34,698 nucleotides of DNA from an uncultured Bacteroidales bacterium (GCA_902798705.1 CADBXS010000028.1:6571-41268); one strand, 5' to 3'; numbered from the stretch's first letter, positions 15,984 to 24,689 are shown. Made by a program: numbers and translations. Notes: generated from the sequence alone by a model not told the origin.

Positions 15984-18449
15984 ATGATGAAACTAAAACT
16001 AACACTTTTTTTTCTAACTGTCATGACATGTTGCCAGAACCTATTGGCACAACAGTCGCTGCGTGAGGATTTCATCCATCCCAAGGATGAGCACCGTGCA
16101 TGGATCATCTGGCAATGGATGGATGGACTGGTGAGCAAAGAGGCTATCACACACGATTTGGAGGCATTCAAGGCTGCAGGACTCGCTGGCGTGCAGAATT
16201 TCCAGATTGGCGGTGACATGCAGAGCCTCGTGGGAGACCCATCGTGCTCCATTGGAAGCGAAAAATGGAAGGAAATGATGCGGTGGACAATGGACGAGTG
16301 CGAGCGACTGGGCTTGTCGTTCGGCACTCACAATTGCCCGGGCTGGTCTTCAAGCGCTTACGTCAACGTAACGCCCAAGTACTCCATGCAGAAGGTCGTG
16401 GTGGAATCCGTGGCATTCACACCAAAAGCCAAAGCCATCCGCTTGCCACATGCAGAGGTTGACCCAAAATACAATTACTATCAAGACATCTGTGTGTTGG
16501 CAATGCCCAACGACTCAGTGGTCAGCAAGACCGACATCCGCGACCTTACACCCTGTCTGTCCGCAACGACGGATGGGCGATGGGCAGACACCCTTGTCAT
16601 CACGAACAAGATGATGAAGCTCTTGCCGAAGTCGTATGTCAAACGGATGAAGCAGGGCAACTGGCTGCTGTTGCGCTTCGGCCACACGACCAACGGAAAG
16701 ACCAACGAGGCACAGGCACCCAAGTCGGGACAAGGACTGGAATGCGACAAGATGAACCGAGAGGCAGTGAGGCATTTCTGGAGTGGTTATCCTCAGATGC
16801 TGATAGACCTGGCAGGGAGGCATGCAGGGAAGACCTTCTGTCGCTTGGAAATAGACAGCTATGAGGCAGGCGGTCAGGACTGGAGCGTGGTACTGCCCGA
16901 TGAGTTCCTACGTCGCAAAGGCTACGACATCCATCCATGGCTGCCCTACATCGTAGGTAAGGCAGTGATAGGGAGCAAAGAAGAGAGTGCAGCGTTCCGA
17001 AAAGATTTGGTCGATGTACTCACATCGCTCTTTGCTGAGAACTACTACGGCTACATGGCTGAACTTGCTGAAAAGAGTGCGCCTGGCATGCAACTTTTGG
17101 TGGAACCTTACGGAACAGGTGGACAGAAACCATTCCAGGTGCTCGACATTTACAAAATACTACGTGCTGCTCCCAAGGCACTCGTCGCCACAGAGTTCTG
17201 GGTGCGCCCTAACTGGGGTTGGAAGGACATGGGACGGCATGAGCAGGTGATGCGCAACCTGCAGAAGCCGCTGCTTGTGGCAGAGGCATTCACCTGCTGG
17301 CCGTTATATGCATGGCAGGACGACCCTCAATCGCTCAAGCCCATCTGCGACCGTGCCTTCTGTACAGGTGTCAACCGCATGATGCTGCACGCTGGAGCAT
17401 GCAATCCGTGGACACAGGTCGAACCGGGCATGTCGTTCGGCATTTGGGGAACTCACTTTGTGCCCAAACAGACGTGGTGGAAGGCAGGCGGAGCAAAGGC
17501 TTTCTTCGATTACATGGCGCGTTGCCAGTCGTTGCTCCAGCGCGGACTGCCCAGCAAGCAGCAATGGGGTGATACAGACAGATTCAAGACCTATCGGCGG
17601 ACCGATGGCGATATTGACATCGTGTTCGTATGCAATTCCACCGACACCGCAGCCACAGCCACCCTACCCATCGCACAATATGCAGGTGGAAAGAGCATAG
17701 AAGTGTGGAATCCTTATAATCTCGCAATGAAGACATTCAACGGCAACAAGCTCACCATCGAGGCTAATGGCTCGAGGTTTCTCGTCATCACCGCTAATCC
17801 CATGGAGTATGCGCAGAACGACTCCTTGGCAACCTTGCTTGTTCATCACCATCAAGATGAATGCGTGGCGACACTCAACGATAGTTGGGACATCACATTC
17901 CCAGATGTGGCAGAGATGAAGCGTCAACTACTCTTCGACTGGACACAGTCACCAACACCTGCCATCAGGTATTTTTCAGGAACAGCCACCTATAGCACCC
18001 ACTTCCGACTGAACAATCGACAACTCAAAAGCAGTCGTCTCGTACTTCATTTAGGCAATGTAAAGAACATGGCTACCGTGCGTGTCAACGGTGTTGCATT
18101 TCCCGTCATGTGGAAAGCTCCTTTCCTGCTCGATATTACGTCAGCACTCCATACGGGTGATAACCAGATAGAAATCGATGTCACCAACCTCTGGCCCAAC
18201 CGCATGATTGGAGACGAACAGGAACCCGACGACATCGATTGGTCTGAACCGTTGATATACGACTTTGCGCCAGGCAAACCTATGGCAGGCCGCTATATGG
18301 CAGCTATCCCCGAATGGTTGCAAAATGGAAAGCCACGTCCGTCACAAGGTCGCAAAACGGTAGGCTGCTTCAAATTCTTTACCAAAGAATCTCCCCTACT
18401 CCCTTCCGGACTGCTTGGACCTGTTGAAATATGGAAGACAAAGAGATAA
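15984..18449 (+). CDS. GH106-like glycoside hydrolase (alpha-L-rhamnosidase family)
   Basis: About 821 residues, beginning immediately after the GH43 stop. A signal peptide MMKLKLTLFFLTVMTCCQNLLAQ is followed by WIIWQWMDGLVSKEAITHDL and GLAGVQNFQIGG, the opening signature of Glyco_hydro_106 proteins. THNCPGWSSS and EIDSYEAGGQDW lie further in. A C-terminal galactose-binding-like beta-sandwich (about 660-750, LVLHLGNVKNMATVRVNGV) completes the architecture. Characterised members remove alpha-L-rhamnose; a rhamnose substrate is inferred from family only. An alternative start exists 5 codons upstream, inside the GH43 gene. Confidence 0.88.
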   Translation: MMKLKLTLFFLTVMTCCQNLLAQQSLREDFIHPKDEHRAWIIWQWMDGLVSKEAITHDLEAFKAAGLAGVQNFQIGGDMQSLVGDPSCSIGSEKWKEMMRWTMDECERLGLSFGTHNCPGWSSSAYVNVTPKYSMQKVVVESVAFTPKAKAIRLPHAEVDPKYNYYQDICVLAMPNDSVVSKTDIRDLTPCLSATTDGRWADTLVITNKMMKLLPKSYVKRMKQGNWLLLRFGHTTNGKTNEAQAPKSGQGLECDKMNREAVRHFWSGYPQMLIDLAGRHAGKTFCRLEIDSYEAGGQDWSVVLPDEFLRRKGYDIHPWLPYIVGKAVIGSKEESAAFRKDLVDVLTSLFAENYYGYMAELAEKSAPGMQLLVEPYGTGGQKPFQVLDIYKILRAAPKALVATEFWVRPNWGWKDMGRHEQVMRNLQKPLLVAEAFTCWPLYAWQDDPQSLKPICDRAFCTGVNRMMLHAGACNPWTQVEPGMSFGIWGTHFVPKQTWWKAGGAKAFFDYMARCQSLLQRGLPSKQQWGDTDRFKTYRRTDGDIDIVFVCNSTDTAATATLPIAQYAGGKSIEVWNPYNLAMKTFNGNKLTIEANGSRFLVITANPMEYAQNDSLATLLVHHHQDECVATLNDSWDITFPDVAEMKRQLLFDWTQSPTPAIRYFSGTATYSTHFRLNNRQLKSSRLVLHLGNVKNMATVRVNGVAFPVMWKAPFLLDITSALHTGDNQIEIDVTNLWPNRMIGDEQEPDDIDWSEPLIYDFAPGKPMAGRYMAAIPEWLQNGKPRPSQGRKTVGCFKFFTKESPLLPSGLLGPVEIWKTKR

Positions 18450-18472
18450 TTATTCGACCACGGTAATCATAT

Positions 18473-19000
18473 ATGAACAAGGAATCTATTGACAAAAGCA
18501 AAATGTGCTCCCACCTGCAGAAAAAGCTGTTTGAAGAAGATGGCGTTTATCATCCCTTATGGATAACCATGCTGGATGAGCCTGAACTGACAGCCATTGT
18601 TCGCTCGCGCCAACTCCACGTCTATCGAAATGGAAAGAAAGTCTTGGTACTTGCAGGAAAGGCAGCTCCCAAGATAATCAGGGAAGATAGAATCTGTGAG
18701 CTCCTTCCAGGACGCAAAGAGCAAATAGAGCGTATCAGCCAGATGGAGCAACGCTTCAACAAAGCATTAGCTTTCATTCAAGAACCTACGATAACACCAG
18801 AAAGCTTGGAGGCTATCAAGGAGGATATAGCGATACTTGACGAGTACTATGGTAGTGAGGTATGGCGACAGGACTTCGCTGATGACGAAGCAGGACGGCT
18901 TCCTGAGGGCCTAAAACGAGGCGTACTGTCAGAAGACGGAATATGGAATCTACTCTCTGACTTTCGTGAACTTGCAAGAAAATTAAAAATTAAAAAGTAA
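18473..19000 (+). CDS. DUF4298 domain protein
   Basis: 175 residues, no signal peptide. The C-terminal 90 residues, with LDEYYGSEVWRQDF, DEAGRLPEGLKRGVLSEDGIW and NLLSDFRELARKL, match DUF4298. The first 85 residues (WITMLDEPELTAIVRSRQLHVYRNGKKVLVLAGKAA) are not recognised. It is a soluble, probably cytoplasmic protein of unknown role, placed 23 bases after the GH106-like gene and likely on the same transcript. An internal Met11 is an alternative start. Confidence 0.8.
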   Translation: MNKESIDKSKMCSHLQKKLFEEDGVYHPLWITMLDEPELTAIVRSRQLHVYRNGKKVLVLAGKAAPKIIREDRICELLPGRKEQIERISQMEQRFNKALAFIQEPTITPESLEAIKEDIAILDEYYGSEVWRQDFADDEAGRLPEGLKRGVLSEDGIWNLLSDFRELARKLKIKK

Positions 19001-19008
19001 AATTTTCA

Positions 19009-19046
19009 GGGATTTAAAGGATTTAAAAGGATTTAGGGCGCTTCGC
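19009..19046. repeat. GGATTTAAA direct repeats with GGCGCTTCGC palindrome
   Basis: Three GGATTTA(AA) units run into GGGCGCTTCGCTTG. Similar A/T-repeat plus GC-hairpin pairs occur at 21430-21448 and 26580-26686. The remaining DNA up to 19166 is A/T-rich with two TTTAGAATT repeats and no clear promoter. Confidence 0.5.
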
Positions 19047-19166
19047 TTGAAATTGTATTTAGAATTATCATTTAGAATTTTAAAAATAATTTTTACGTTT
19101 CAATTTTAAACTACATTTCGAGCCGTAGACGACCAAGAAAGTAAAAAGTAAAAAACAATAGCGATT

Positions 19167-20168
19167 ATGAAAAGACTATTATTCAGCCTCATGGCAATGG
19201 TAAGTGTGCTGACCCTTTCGGCACAAAGCATTTATGATTTCAAGGTAAAGAACGATATCGGTCAGGAAATTCCTCTCTCCGACTACAAAGGGAAAGTGCT
19301 GCTGATAGTGAATACTGCTACCCGATGCGGATTCACGCCGCAGTACAAGGAATTGGAGCCGCTCTACCAGAAGTATCAAGCTCAGGGCTTCGAGATTCTC
19401 GACTTTCCTTGCAACCAGTTCGGACAGCAGGCTCCTGGTACAATTCAGGAGATACACCAGTTCTGCACAGCCAACTTCAACATCCACTTTCCACAGTTCG
19501 ACAAGATTGATGTGAACGGCGAAAACGCACATCCTCTCTACACTTGGCTGAAGGCACAGGCTGGCGGAGGCGACATCAAGTGGAACTTCACCAAGTTCCT
19601 CATCGGGCGTGACGGCAAGGTCATCAAACGATATGAGTCACGCGACAAGGTTGCCACCATCGAGACCGACATGCAGATGGAGGTAAACCCCGTACTTCGT
19701 AATATCATGGCACGTCGCTCAGTCCGCAAGTATCTCGACAAGCCCGTTGAACATGAGAAGCTGGAAACCGTTGCCCTTGCTGGCATCAATGCACCAAGTG
19801 CCATGAACCACCAAGACTGGGCTGTACGAATCATCGAAGACCAGAAGCTGATGGCAGATGTAAAGGACAAGTGCCGCAATGCTCTGAACCTCATCTGCGT
19901 CTGTGCTCCTGCTGATGGCAGGTTCGACCTTGATGCAGGTCTATTGGGCGAAAACATGATGCTGGCAGCACAGTCACTGGGACTTGGTACCTGCATCCAG
20001 ACAGGGCCTATTCGTTTCCTCACAACAGACAAGAAAGCCAAAGCCTTCCGCGATAGCCTCGACATCCCAGAGGGCTACAAGTTGCTCTATGTAATTTCTA
20101 TTGGCTATCCCGACGAACAACCCGAGGCAAAACCACGTGATGCTTCAAAAGTAAAATTCATCAAGTAG
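19167..20168 (+). CDS. Exported glutathione peroxidase-nitroreductase fusion
   Basis: 333 residues with a signal peptide (MKRLLFSLMAMVSVLTLSAQ). Residues 20-178 are a glutathione-peroxidase/thiol-peroxidase domain with Cys54 in NTATRCGFTPQY, the Gln of FPCNQFGQ and the Trp-Asn of KWNFTKFLIG, the full catalytic set. Residues 180-333 are a nitroreductase-like flavin domain: RRSVRKYLDKPV, INAPSAMNHQDW, DAGLLGENMMLAAQSLGLGTC and YVISIGYPDEQP. The peroxidase probably uses thioredoxin-like rather than glutathione electrons. It may detoxify peroxides in the periplasm; how a periplasmic flavin domain would be supplied with reductant is unclear. The two domains are usually separate proteins. Confidence 0.88.
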   Translation: MKRLLFSLMAMVSVLTLSAQSIYDFKVKNDIGQEIPLSDYKGKVLLIVNTATRCGFTPQYKELEPLYQKYQAQGFEILDFPCNQFGQQAPGTIQEIHQFCTANFNIHFPQFDKIDVNGENAHPLYTWLKAQAGGGDIKWNFTKFLIGRDGKVIKRYESRDKVATIETDMQMEVNPVLRNIMARRSVRKYLDKPVEHEKLETVALAGINAPSAMNHQDWAVRIIEDQKLMADVKDKCRNALNLICVCAPADGRFDLDAGLLGENMMLAAQSLGLGTCIQTGPIRFLTTDKKAKAFRDSLDIPEGYKLLYVISIGYPDEQPEAKPRDASKVKFIK

Positions 20169-20374
20169 AATGTCGATTATCCAGAAGCCACATGCTATGG
20201 AAAGCAGGTTGGTGACTCGATGCACGGGAACGTCTATTGGCTGCACTTCGCGGTGAGGCCACCTAGCCAGCAAAACCACAGGAAGATTGGCTTTTTGCGA
20301 GCGTAAATAATTCTAATTGCTGGGTTACTTATTGTTTTTTTGGAAAAGTATGGCAAAAGTTTGAAGGAAATGAG

Positions 20375-20397
20375 TACCTTTGTCACAAAAGTGACAA
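20375..20397 (+). promoter_or_regulatory. Promoter -7 element merged with a palindrome
   Basis: TACCTTTG (20375-20382) matches TAnnTTTG. Its last bases start the palindrome TTGTCACaaaaGTGACAA (20380-20397), which would cover the transcription start, a typical repressor site position. The rest of the 369-base gap 20169-20537 shows no recognised gene apart from a possible 30-codon frame and a hairpin. Confidence 0.5.
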
Positions 20398-20450
20398 GCA
20401 CGGAGTATATAGAGAATATGATGAAAGATGGTTTTAAGCCGTGTTTTTGA

Positions 20451-20500
20451 CATCAAGGACAAAGTGTGGCACCCATTGCTTGCCTTTGTGTTTCTTGATG
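20451..20500 (+). other. Two-part hairpin in the leader of the phosphatase gene
   Basis: CATCAAG/CTTGATG (20451-20457 and 20494-20500) and the inner ACAAAG/CTTTGT (20459-20464 and 20484-20489) can fold into one long stem. It lies between the putative start of transcription and the phosphatase gene and overlaps a 30-codon open frame (20428-20520), so it could be a regulated leader. Confidence 0.4.
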
Positions 20501-20537
20501 CAACCCTAATAGGTAAATAACGAAAAAATAACAATAG

Positions 20538-21350
20538 ATGAAAAGATTATTTGTTTTAGCCGTGGCATTTGTGCTTTGCGGCATCGTCAGTGTTCAGGCA
20601 GCAGGCGACGAGAAGAATGGACATGCGTATTTTACAAAGGCTGAATTACCAAATATGGCAAACATCCTGCCAGCTCCACCTGCATTTGAGTCTGCCAGAT
20701 TCGTTGCAGACCAGTCGCAGTATCTCTGGGGAAAGCTGATGCGTCTCGACGAGGCACGTTGTGCTCAGGCTCAGCGTGATGCTGTGTATAGCATGGAAAC
20801 CATCATCGCGGAGTTCAGCGGCATCTTCGGTTTGGAAATCACCAAGGAAGACACTCCCGAAATATACACCATCCTGCAGGATGTCTGCGCCTCATGCGAC
20901 AGCATTCACTCCGACGCAAAGGTATTCTTCAACCGCATGCGCCCCTACACCTACTACAACGAAGGCACCATCGTTCCTGAGAAGGAAGAGAAGCACCGTT
21001 ATGAGGGCTCCTATCCTTCAGGACACACCGTACTGGGCTGGACTGCTGCATTGTTGCTCGCAGATATCAACACTTCTCCAAAGGCAATGGAAGCCTTGCT
21101 GGCACGTGGCTACGAGTTCGGACAGAGTCGCGTCATCGCTGGCTACCACTGGCAAAGCGACGTTGATGCAGGAAGAATGGCAGGCTCTGTGCTCTATCAG
21201 ATGATTCGCAACCACGAGCGCTTCATCGAACAGTTGGCAAGGGCTCGCACTGAATTCGCAGAGAAAACGGGCGGTATCTCAACAAATGGGAACAACAATA
21301 TCAATGACACACAGAGCGAAGATTCTTCTTCCTCCTTACCTACACATTGA
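20538..21350 (+). CDS. Class A nonspecific acid phosphatase (PAP2 superfamily)
   Basis: 270 residues with a signal peptide ending VSVQA. The three-part PAP2 signature is complete: Lys128-x6-Arg135-Pro136 (KVFFNRMRPY), PSGH with His163, and Ser197-Arg198-x5-His204-x3-Asp208 (SRVIAGYHWQSD). Length and layout fit the PhoN-type periplasmic acid phosphatases, which release phosphate from many organic phosphates. The last 30 residues are Ser/Asn-rich and probably disordered. It follows the peroxidase fusion but has its own promoter-like region. Confidence 0.93.
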   Translation: MKRLFVLAVAFVLCGIVSVQAAGDEKNGHAYFTKAELPNMANILPAPPAFESARFVADQSQYLWGKLMRLDEARCAQAQRDAVYSMETIIAEFSGIFGLEITKEDTPEIYTILQDVCASCDSIHSDAKVFFNRMRPYTYYNEGTIVPEKEEKHRYEGSYPSGHTVLGWTAALLLADINTSPKAMEALLARGYEFGQSRVIAGYHWQSDVDAGRMAGSVLYQMIRNHERFIEQLARARTEFAEKTGGISTNGNNNINDTQSEDSSSSLPTH

Positions 21351-21429
21351 CACAAACGCTAGGTAGGTTCTAAAAATTATGTCGGATTGATTTTTGAATT
21401 GATTTGATTGGATTTTTGTCAGTTTTTGA

Positions 21430-21678
21430 GGGCGCATAGCGAGCTATGTAACCGAGAATTTCTTCACGTATGGAATTGACAAGTGGAAGGCAAAAAAGTC
21501 AAAATGGCGTATCAGAGAGGCGGCTCTTTTGGGCTTGGCCGTTCTTGGCGGTAGTATAGGTGCTTGGTTGGGCATGAAGGTCTGGCATCATAAGACTATG
21601 CACAAGAAGTTCAAGTATGGCATTCCCGCTATCATCATCGTTCAGCTTGCTATACTCGGATACCTACACTTTAAGTAA
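21430..21678 (+). pseudogene. DUF1294 membrane protein remnant, N-terminus lost
   Basis: The frame reads FFTYGIDKWKAKKSKWRIRE, then a hydrophobic segment with GLAVLGGSIGAWLGM, then HHKTMHKKFKYGIPAIIIVQ and stops at 21678. This is the core of DUF1294, a small two- to three-helix membrane protein. No start codon precedes it: the frame opens after a TGA at 21427. The place where the first membrane helix should be holds a palindrome (CATAGC-GA-GCTATG, 21435-21448). It looks cut by a repeat rather than being a complete gene. Confidence 0.75.
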
Positions 21679-21824
21679 TGACAAAAACAATTGGCTATTC
21701 GCATATTGGTGCTATAGACCCTGATAAGAGTCGTCGTTCAGTAGCATGGGCTTTTTATCAAGTAATCACCTATTCCACCCTTTTCACCTGAAAGGAAAAA
21801 CCACAAATCCAACACACACGAAAA

Positions 21825-21855
21825 AAGGGAACAGGAAAAACTATCCTGCCCCCTT
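21825..21855 (-). terminator. Rho-independent terminator of the 21911-22606 gene
   Basis: On the minus strand a stem of AAGGGGGCAGGA with TCCTGTTCCCTT is followed directly by TTTTCG. It lies 56 bases beyond the stop codon of the unknown exported gene. On the plus strand no T-run follows closely, so it mainly serves the minus strand. Confidence 0.75.
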
Positions 21856-21910
21856 CCTGGGTTTATTTACAAGTTGTTAATCGGGATCATCCTTTCTCAT
21901 TGCTTCATCA

Positions 21911-22606
21911 TTATCCTTTAATAAGTCCCTTCTCCTTCAAGACAGGGAGAATATTGGCAGCTGACTGACGAGCATTCTTCTTCTCAACCGCATTGTATCT
22001 TTCCAACAGTGCATGGTCGTTAGCAAGCACCTTCTCCACGAACTCGTCGTTGATTCTGACCACAGCCGTTTTTCCCTTACTATTCGCATCTTGGTCAAGG
22101 TAATAGCATCGATAGCTATTGAACTTGTCCATATTGAGCCAAATGACATCTGAAGCAACCTCAGCTGGAACAGCCACAGGCAATGGAGCTGCGATGGAAA
22201 CCACATCACCTGCAAGACTTGCCAATACAGCGCCGCCATTTATCCAGTGTGCCACGACGCACAGTTTGTTGCCTTCGTAACGGTAAGCCTGTGCATAATT
22301 GCTTACATCAAGAACAATGTCATTGCAGCGAAGGTTGCGACAGTTGACGTAGAGATGGCCCATATATTCCACAACCAGCACTTCTTTCTTAAGAATCTCG
22401 TCAGCCTCCTTGTCACCAGTACTGAACTTAAACTGGTCATCCGTAAACTTAATCTGGCACATTTGTTTTGTCTTTCCTTCTGTCAATGTCTCAACAGGAG
22501 TCCAACGGTTGGCTACAAAGTCAGAGTAGCTCTTACAGAACTTAGCATTTTGTGCCTGAAGCATCATTGGCAAACAGCTCAATAAAATAACGATTAGCTT
22601 TTTCAT
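21911..22606 (-). CDS. Exported protein of unknown function
   Basis: 231 residues with a clear signal peptide (MKKLIVILLSCLPMMLQAQ). The mature protein starts with CKSYSDFVANRWTPVETL and has a central hydrophobic stretch (about 123-150, GGAVLASLAGDVVSIAAPLPVAVPAEV) that could cross or lie on a membrane. No enzyme motif is seen. It looks like one of the small exported proteins common in Bacteroidales. Its upstream region carries two TGTCGCAA-type sites placed as at the MATE-NRPS promoter, so it may be co-regulated with that unit. Confidence 0.75.
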   Translation of the reverse strand: MKKLIVILLSCLPMMLQAQNAKFCKSYSDFVANRWTPVETLTEGKTKQMCQIKFTDDQFKFSTGDKEADEILKKEVLVVEYMGHLYVNCRNLRCNDIVLDVSNYAQAYRYEGNKLCVVAHWINGGAVLASLAGDVVSIAAPLPVAVPAEVASDVIWLNMDKFNSYRCYYLDQDANSKGKTAVVRINDEFVEKVLANDHALLERYNAVEKKNARQSAANILPVLKEKGLIKG

Positions 22607-22692
22607 TTTGATTGATTTTTTTAATTTGTTTATTTTTGTTTTTTACTCTCTTTCTTGTGTCTTGGGAATGTCCTTTGTTCCTTTTGACGCTG

Positions 22693-22700
22693 CAAAGTTA
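22693..22700 (-). promoter_or_regulatory. Promoter -7 element for the unknown exported gene
   Basis: TAACTTTG on the minus strand matches TAnnTTTG, 87 bases before the start codon at 22606. There is no TTTG near 22720 where a -33 element is expected, so activation by a bound protein would make sense. Confidence 0.6.
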
Positions 22701-22751
22701 TGGCGGATATTTGGCGTAACATAAAATTATTTCATGTTTCTTCTCATTTCG

Positions 22752-22810
22752 TTGCGACAACCACCTCGATTCGCGACAAACACGGGAAAGCCCCCTCAAA
22801 TATGTCGCAA
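22752..22810. promoter_or_regulatory. Cluster of TGTCGCAA sites, region A
   Basis: Three sites lie in the divergent gap 22607-23002: TTGTCGCAA on the minus strand at 22760-22752, TTGTCGCGA on the minus strand at 22779-22771 (one mismatch), and TGTCGCAA on the plus strand at 22803-22810. The first two are direct repeats 19 bases apart, about 28 bases upstream of the expected -33 position of the exported gene. The octamer recurs at 31582-31641. Confidence 0.6.
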
Positions 22811-22912
22811 TCCACCCTTTTTTGTACCTTCATTAAGCTGAAAAGACCTGTAGAACGAGGCATCTTGTTGGGAAAATAATTCTTTCAGGTGAAAAATACT
22901 CCCGAAAGAGGA

Positions 22913-22942
22913 TTGTTTTTCAGATTATAATGTTTAACTTTG
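22913..22942 (+). promoter_or_regulatory. Promoter of the isomerase-like gene
   Basis: TTG (22913-22915), 19 bases, then TAACTTTG (22935-22942): good Bacteroidetes-type spacing. It lies 60 bases before the start codon at 23003. Confidence 0.65.
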
Positions 22943-23002
22943 CCATGCCATGAAAAAGATATTACATTTAATGTCAAATCACTTAACTTTAATTATTCTA
23001 AC

Positions 23003-24499
23003 ATGAACAACGTACCTAAAATTAAGATTGGAATCGTCGCAGTAAGTCGCGACTGTTTTCCAGAGTCATTGGCAGTTAACCGCCGCAAAGCCGTTATTGC
23101 AAAGTATGTAGAGAAATACGACGCAGCCGACATCTACGAGTGCCCTATCTGCATCGTCGAAAGCGAGATTCACGCTCAGCAGGCGCTTGAGGATGTGAAG
23201 AAGGCTGGATGCAATGCTCTCTGCGTCTATCTGGGCAATTTCGGTCCAGAGATTTCGGAAACCATGATAGCCGACTGGTTCCAAGGCCCAACCATGTTCT
23301 GTGCTGCTGCTGAGGAGACTCAGAACGACTTGATTGACGGTCGTGGAGATGCCTATTGCGGTATGCTGAATGCCAGTCAGGCGCTTTCCCTCCGCAAGAC
23401 ACGTGCCTATATTCCAGAAGAGCCAGTGGGTGATGCTGGTGAGTGCGCAGACATGATCCATGAGTTCGTACCTATCGCTCGTGCCATCGTCGGCCTACAG
23501 AACCTCAAGATTATCAGCTTCGGTCCACGCCCTAACAATTTCCTCGCTTGCAACGCTCCTATCCGTGCCCTCTATGACCTCGACGTGGAAATTGAGGAGA
23601 ACTCTGAGCTCGACTTGCTGGAGGCATTCCAAAAGCACCAGAATGACCCACGTATCGACGCTGTCGTGAAGGACATGGCTGCCGAACTGGGTACTGGCAA
23701 CAAGATTCCATCCGTGCTGCCAAGACTTGCACAGTATGAACTCACGCTGACCGACTGGATAGAAGCCCACAAAGGCTCAAGACAGTTCGTGGCAATGGCA
23801 AACAAGTGCTGGCCTGCATTCCAGACGATGTTCGGCTTCGTTCCATGCTATGTGAACAGCCGCCTGACGGGTAGAGGCATCCCAGTAGCTTGTGAGGTTG
23901 ATATCTATGGTGCCTTGTCGGAGTTTATCGGTACCTGCATCACTCAGGATGCTGTCACCTTGCTCGACATCAACAACTCCGTGCCAAAGGACATGTACGA
24001 GGAGAGCATCAAAGGCAAGCAGTTTGAGTGCGACAGCTATACCGACAAGGAGATTTTCATGGGCTTCCATTGCGGAAACACAGCATCTTCCAAGGTATGC
24101 AACTGCCAGATGTGCTTCCAGCGTATCATGGCGCGTGCACTGCCTGTAGAGGTGACAAACGGCACATTGGAGGGCGACCTGAAACCAGGAAAGGCCACCG
24201 TTTATCGCCTGCAATCCACCGCCGACACAAAACTGCGTGCATATATTGCACAGGGTGAGATTCTGCCTGTTGCCACACGCTCATTTGGCTCAATCGGAAC
24301 CTTTGGCATCAAGAACATGAGCCGTTTCTATCGTCATGTACTCATCGAGAAGCACTATCCTCACCATGCAGCAGTGATGTTTGAGCATGCAGGAAAATAT
24401 CTATGGGAAGTGCTGAAATACATGGGCATCCCTGTGGAGGAGATTGACTACAACTTCCCTAAGGGCAACTACTACCCAACAGAGAACCCATTTGCTTGA
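23003..24499 (+). CDS. L-fucose/L-arabinose isomerase-family protein
   Basis: 498 residues from the ATG at 23003. An in-frame ATG at 22940 lies within the -7 promoter element, so it is not the start. The N-terminus KIKIGIVAVSRDCFPESLAV, the central SFGPRPNNFLACNAPI, EVDIYGALSEFIG, LLDINN and FMGFHCGNTAS, and the C-terminal HHAAVMFEHAGKYLWEVLKYMGIP fit the fucose/arabinose isomerase fold, where Glu and Asp of these motifs bind a divalent metal. It would interconvert an aldose and a ketose in the cytoplasm. The exact sugar is not known; L-arabinose or L-fucose would suit the nearby hydrolases. A strong terminator follows. Confidence 0.85.
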   Translation: MNNVPKIKIGIVAVSRDCFPESLAVNRRKAVIAKYVEKYDAADIYECPICIVESEIHAQQALEDVKKAGCNALCVYLGNFGPEISETMIADWFQGPTMFCAAAEETQNDLIDGRGDAYCGMLNASQALSLRKTRAYIPEEPVGDAGECADMIHEFVPIARAIVGLQNLKIISFGPRPNNFLACNAPIRALYDLDVEIEENSELDLLEAFQKHQNDPRIDAVVKDMAAELGTGNKIPSVLPRLAQYELTLTDWIEAHKGSRQFVAMANKCWPAFQTMFGFVPCYVNSRLTGRGIPVACEVDIYGALSEFIGTCITQDAVTLLDINNSVPKDMYEESIKGKQFECDSYTDKEIFMGFHCGNTASSKVCNCQMCFQRIMARALPVEVTNGTLEGDLKPGKATVYRLQSTADTKLRAYIAQGEILPVATRSFGSIGTFGIKNMSRFYRHVLIEKHYPHHAAVMFEHAGKYLWEVLKYMGIPVEEIDYNFPKGNYYPTENPFA

Positions 24500-24554
24500 A
24501 ACAGCACGATAAAGTTCCCCTCATAAAACGTGTTAAAGGGGATATTGCCTAATC

Positions 24555-24602
24555 AGAAAGCCAGCCATTTTCAAAAAAATCTTGAAAACAGCTGGCTTTT
24601 CT
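24555..24602 (+). terminator. Rho-independent terminator after the isomerase gene
   Basis: AGAAAGCCAGC (24555-24565) pairs with GCTGGCTTTTCT (24591-24602), with inner CATTTTCAA/TTGAAAACA pairing as well, ending in TTTTCTT. It lies 56 bases after the stop codon. Between it and the next gene, 24603-24689, nothing recognisable is seen. Confidence 0.85.
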
Positions 24603-24689
24603 TGCGCAATTTATAATGATGATGATTTTGCAAATAGCACCCAAGTTGATGATGCACGTATTTACATAGCCAACAGCACGCTGGTAGTA

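Noticed and set aside
21781-22895. 14-bp shared sequence CTTTCAGGTGAAAA at 21781-21794 (reverse) and 22882-22895
   Set aside because: It is short, and one copy lies by a terminator while the other lies by a promoter. It may be a common genus motif but is too weak to call.
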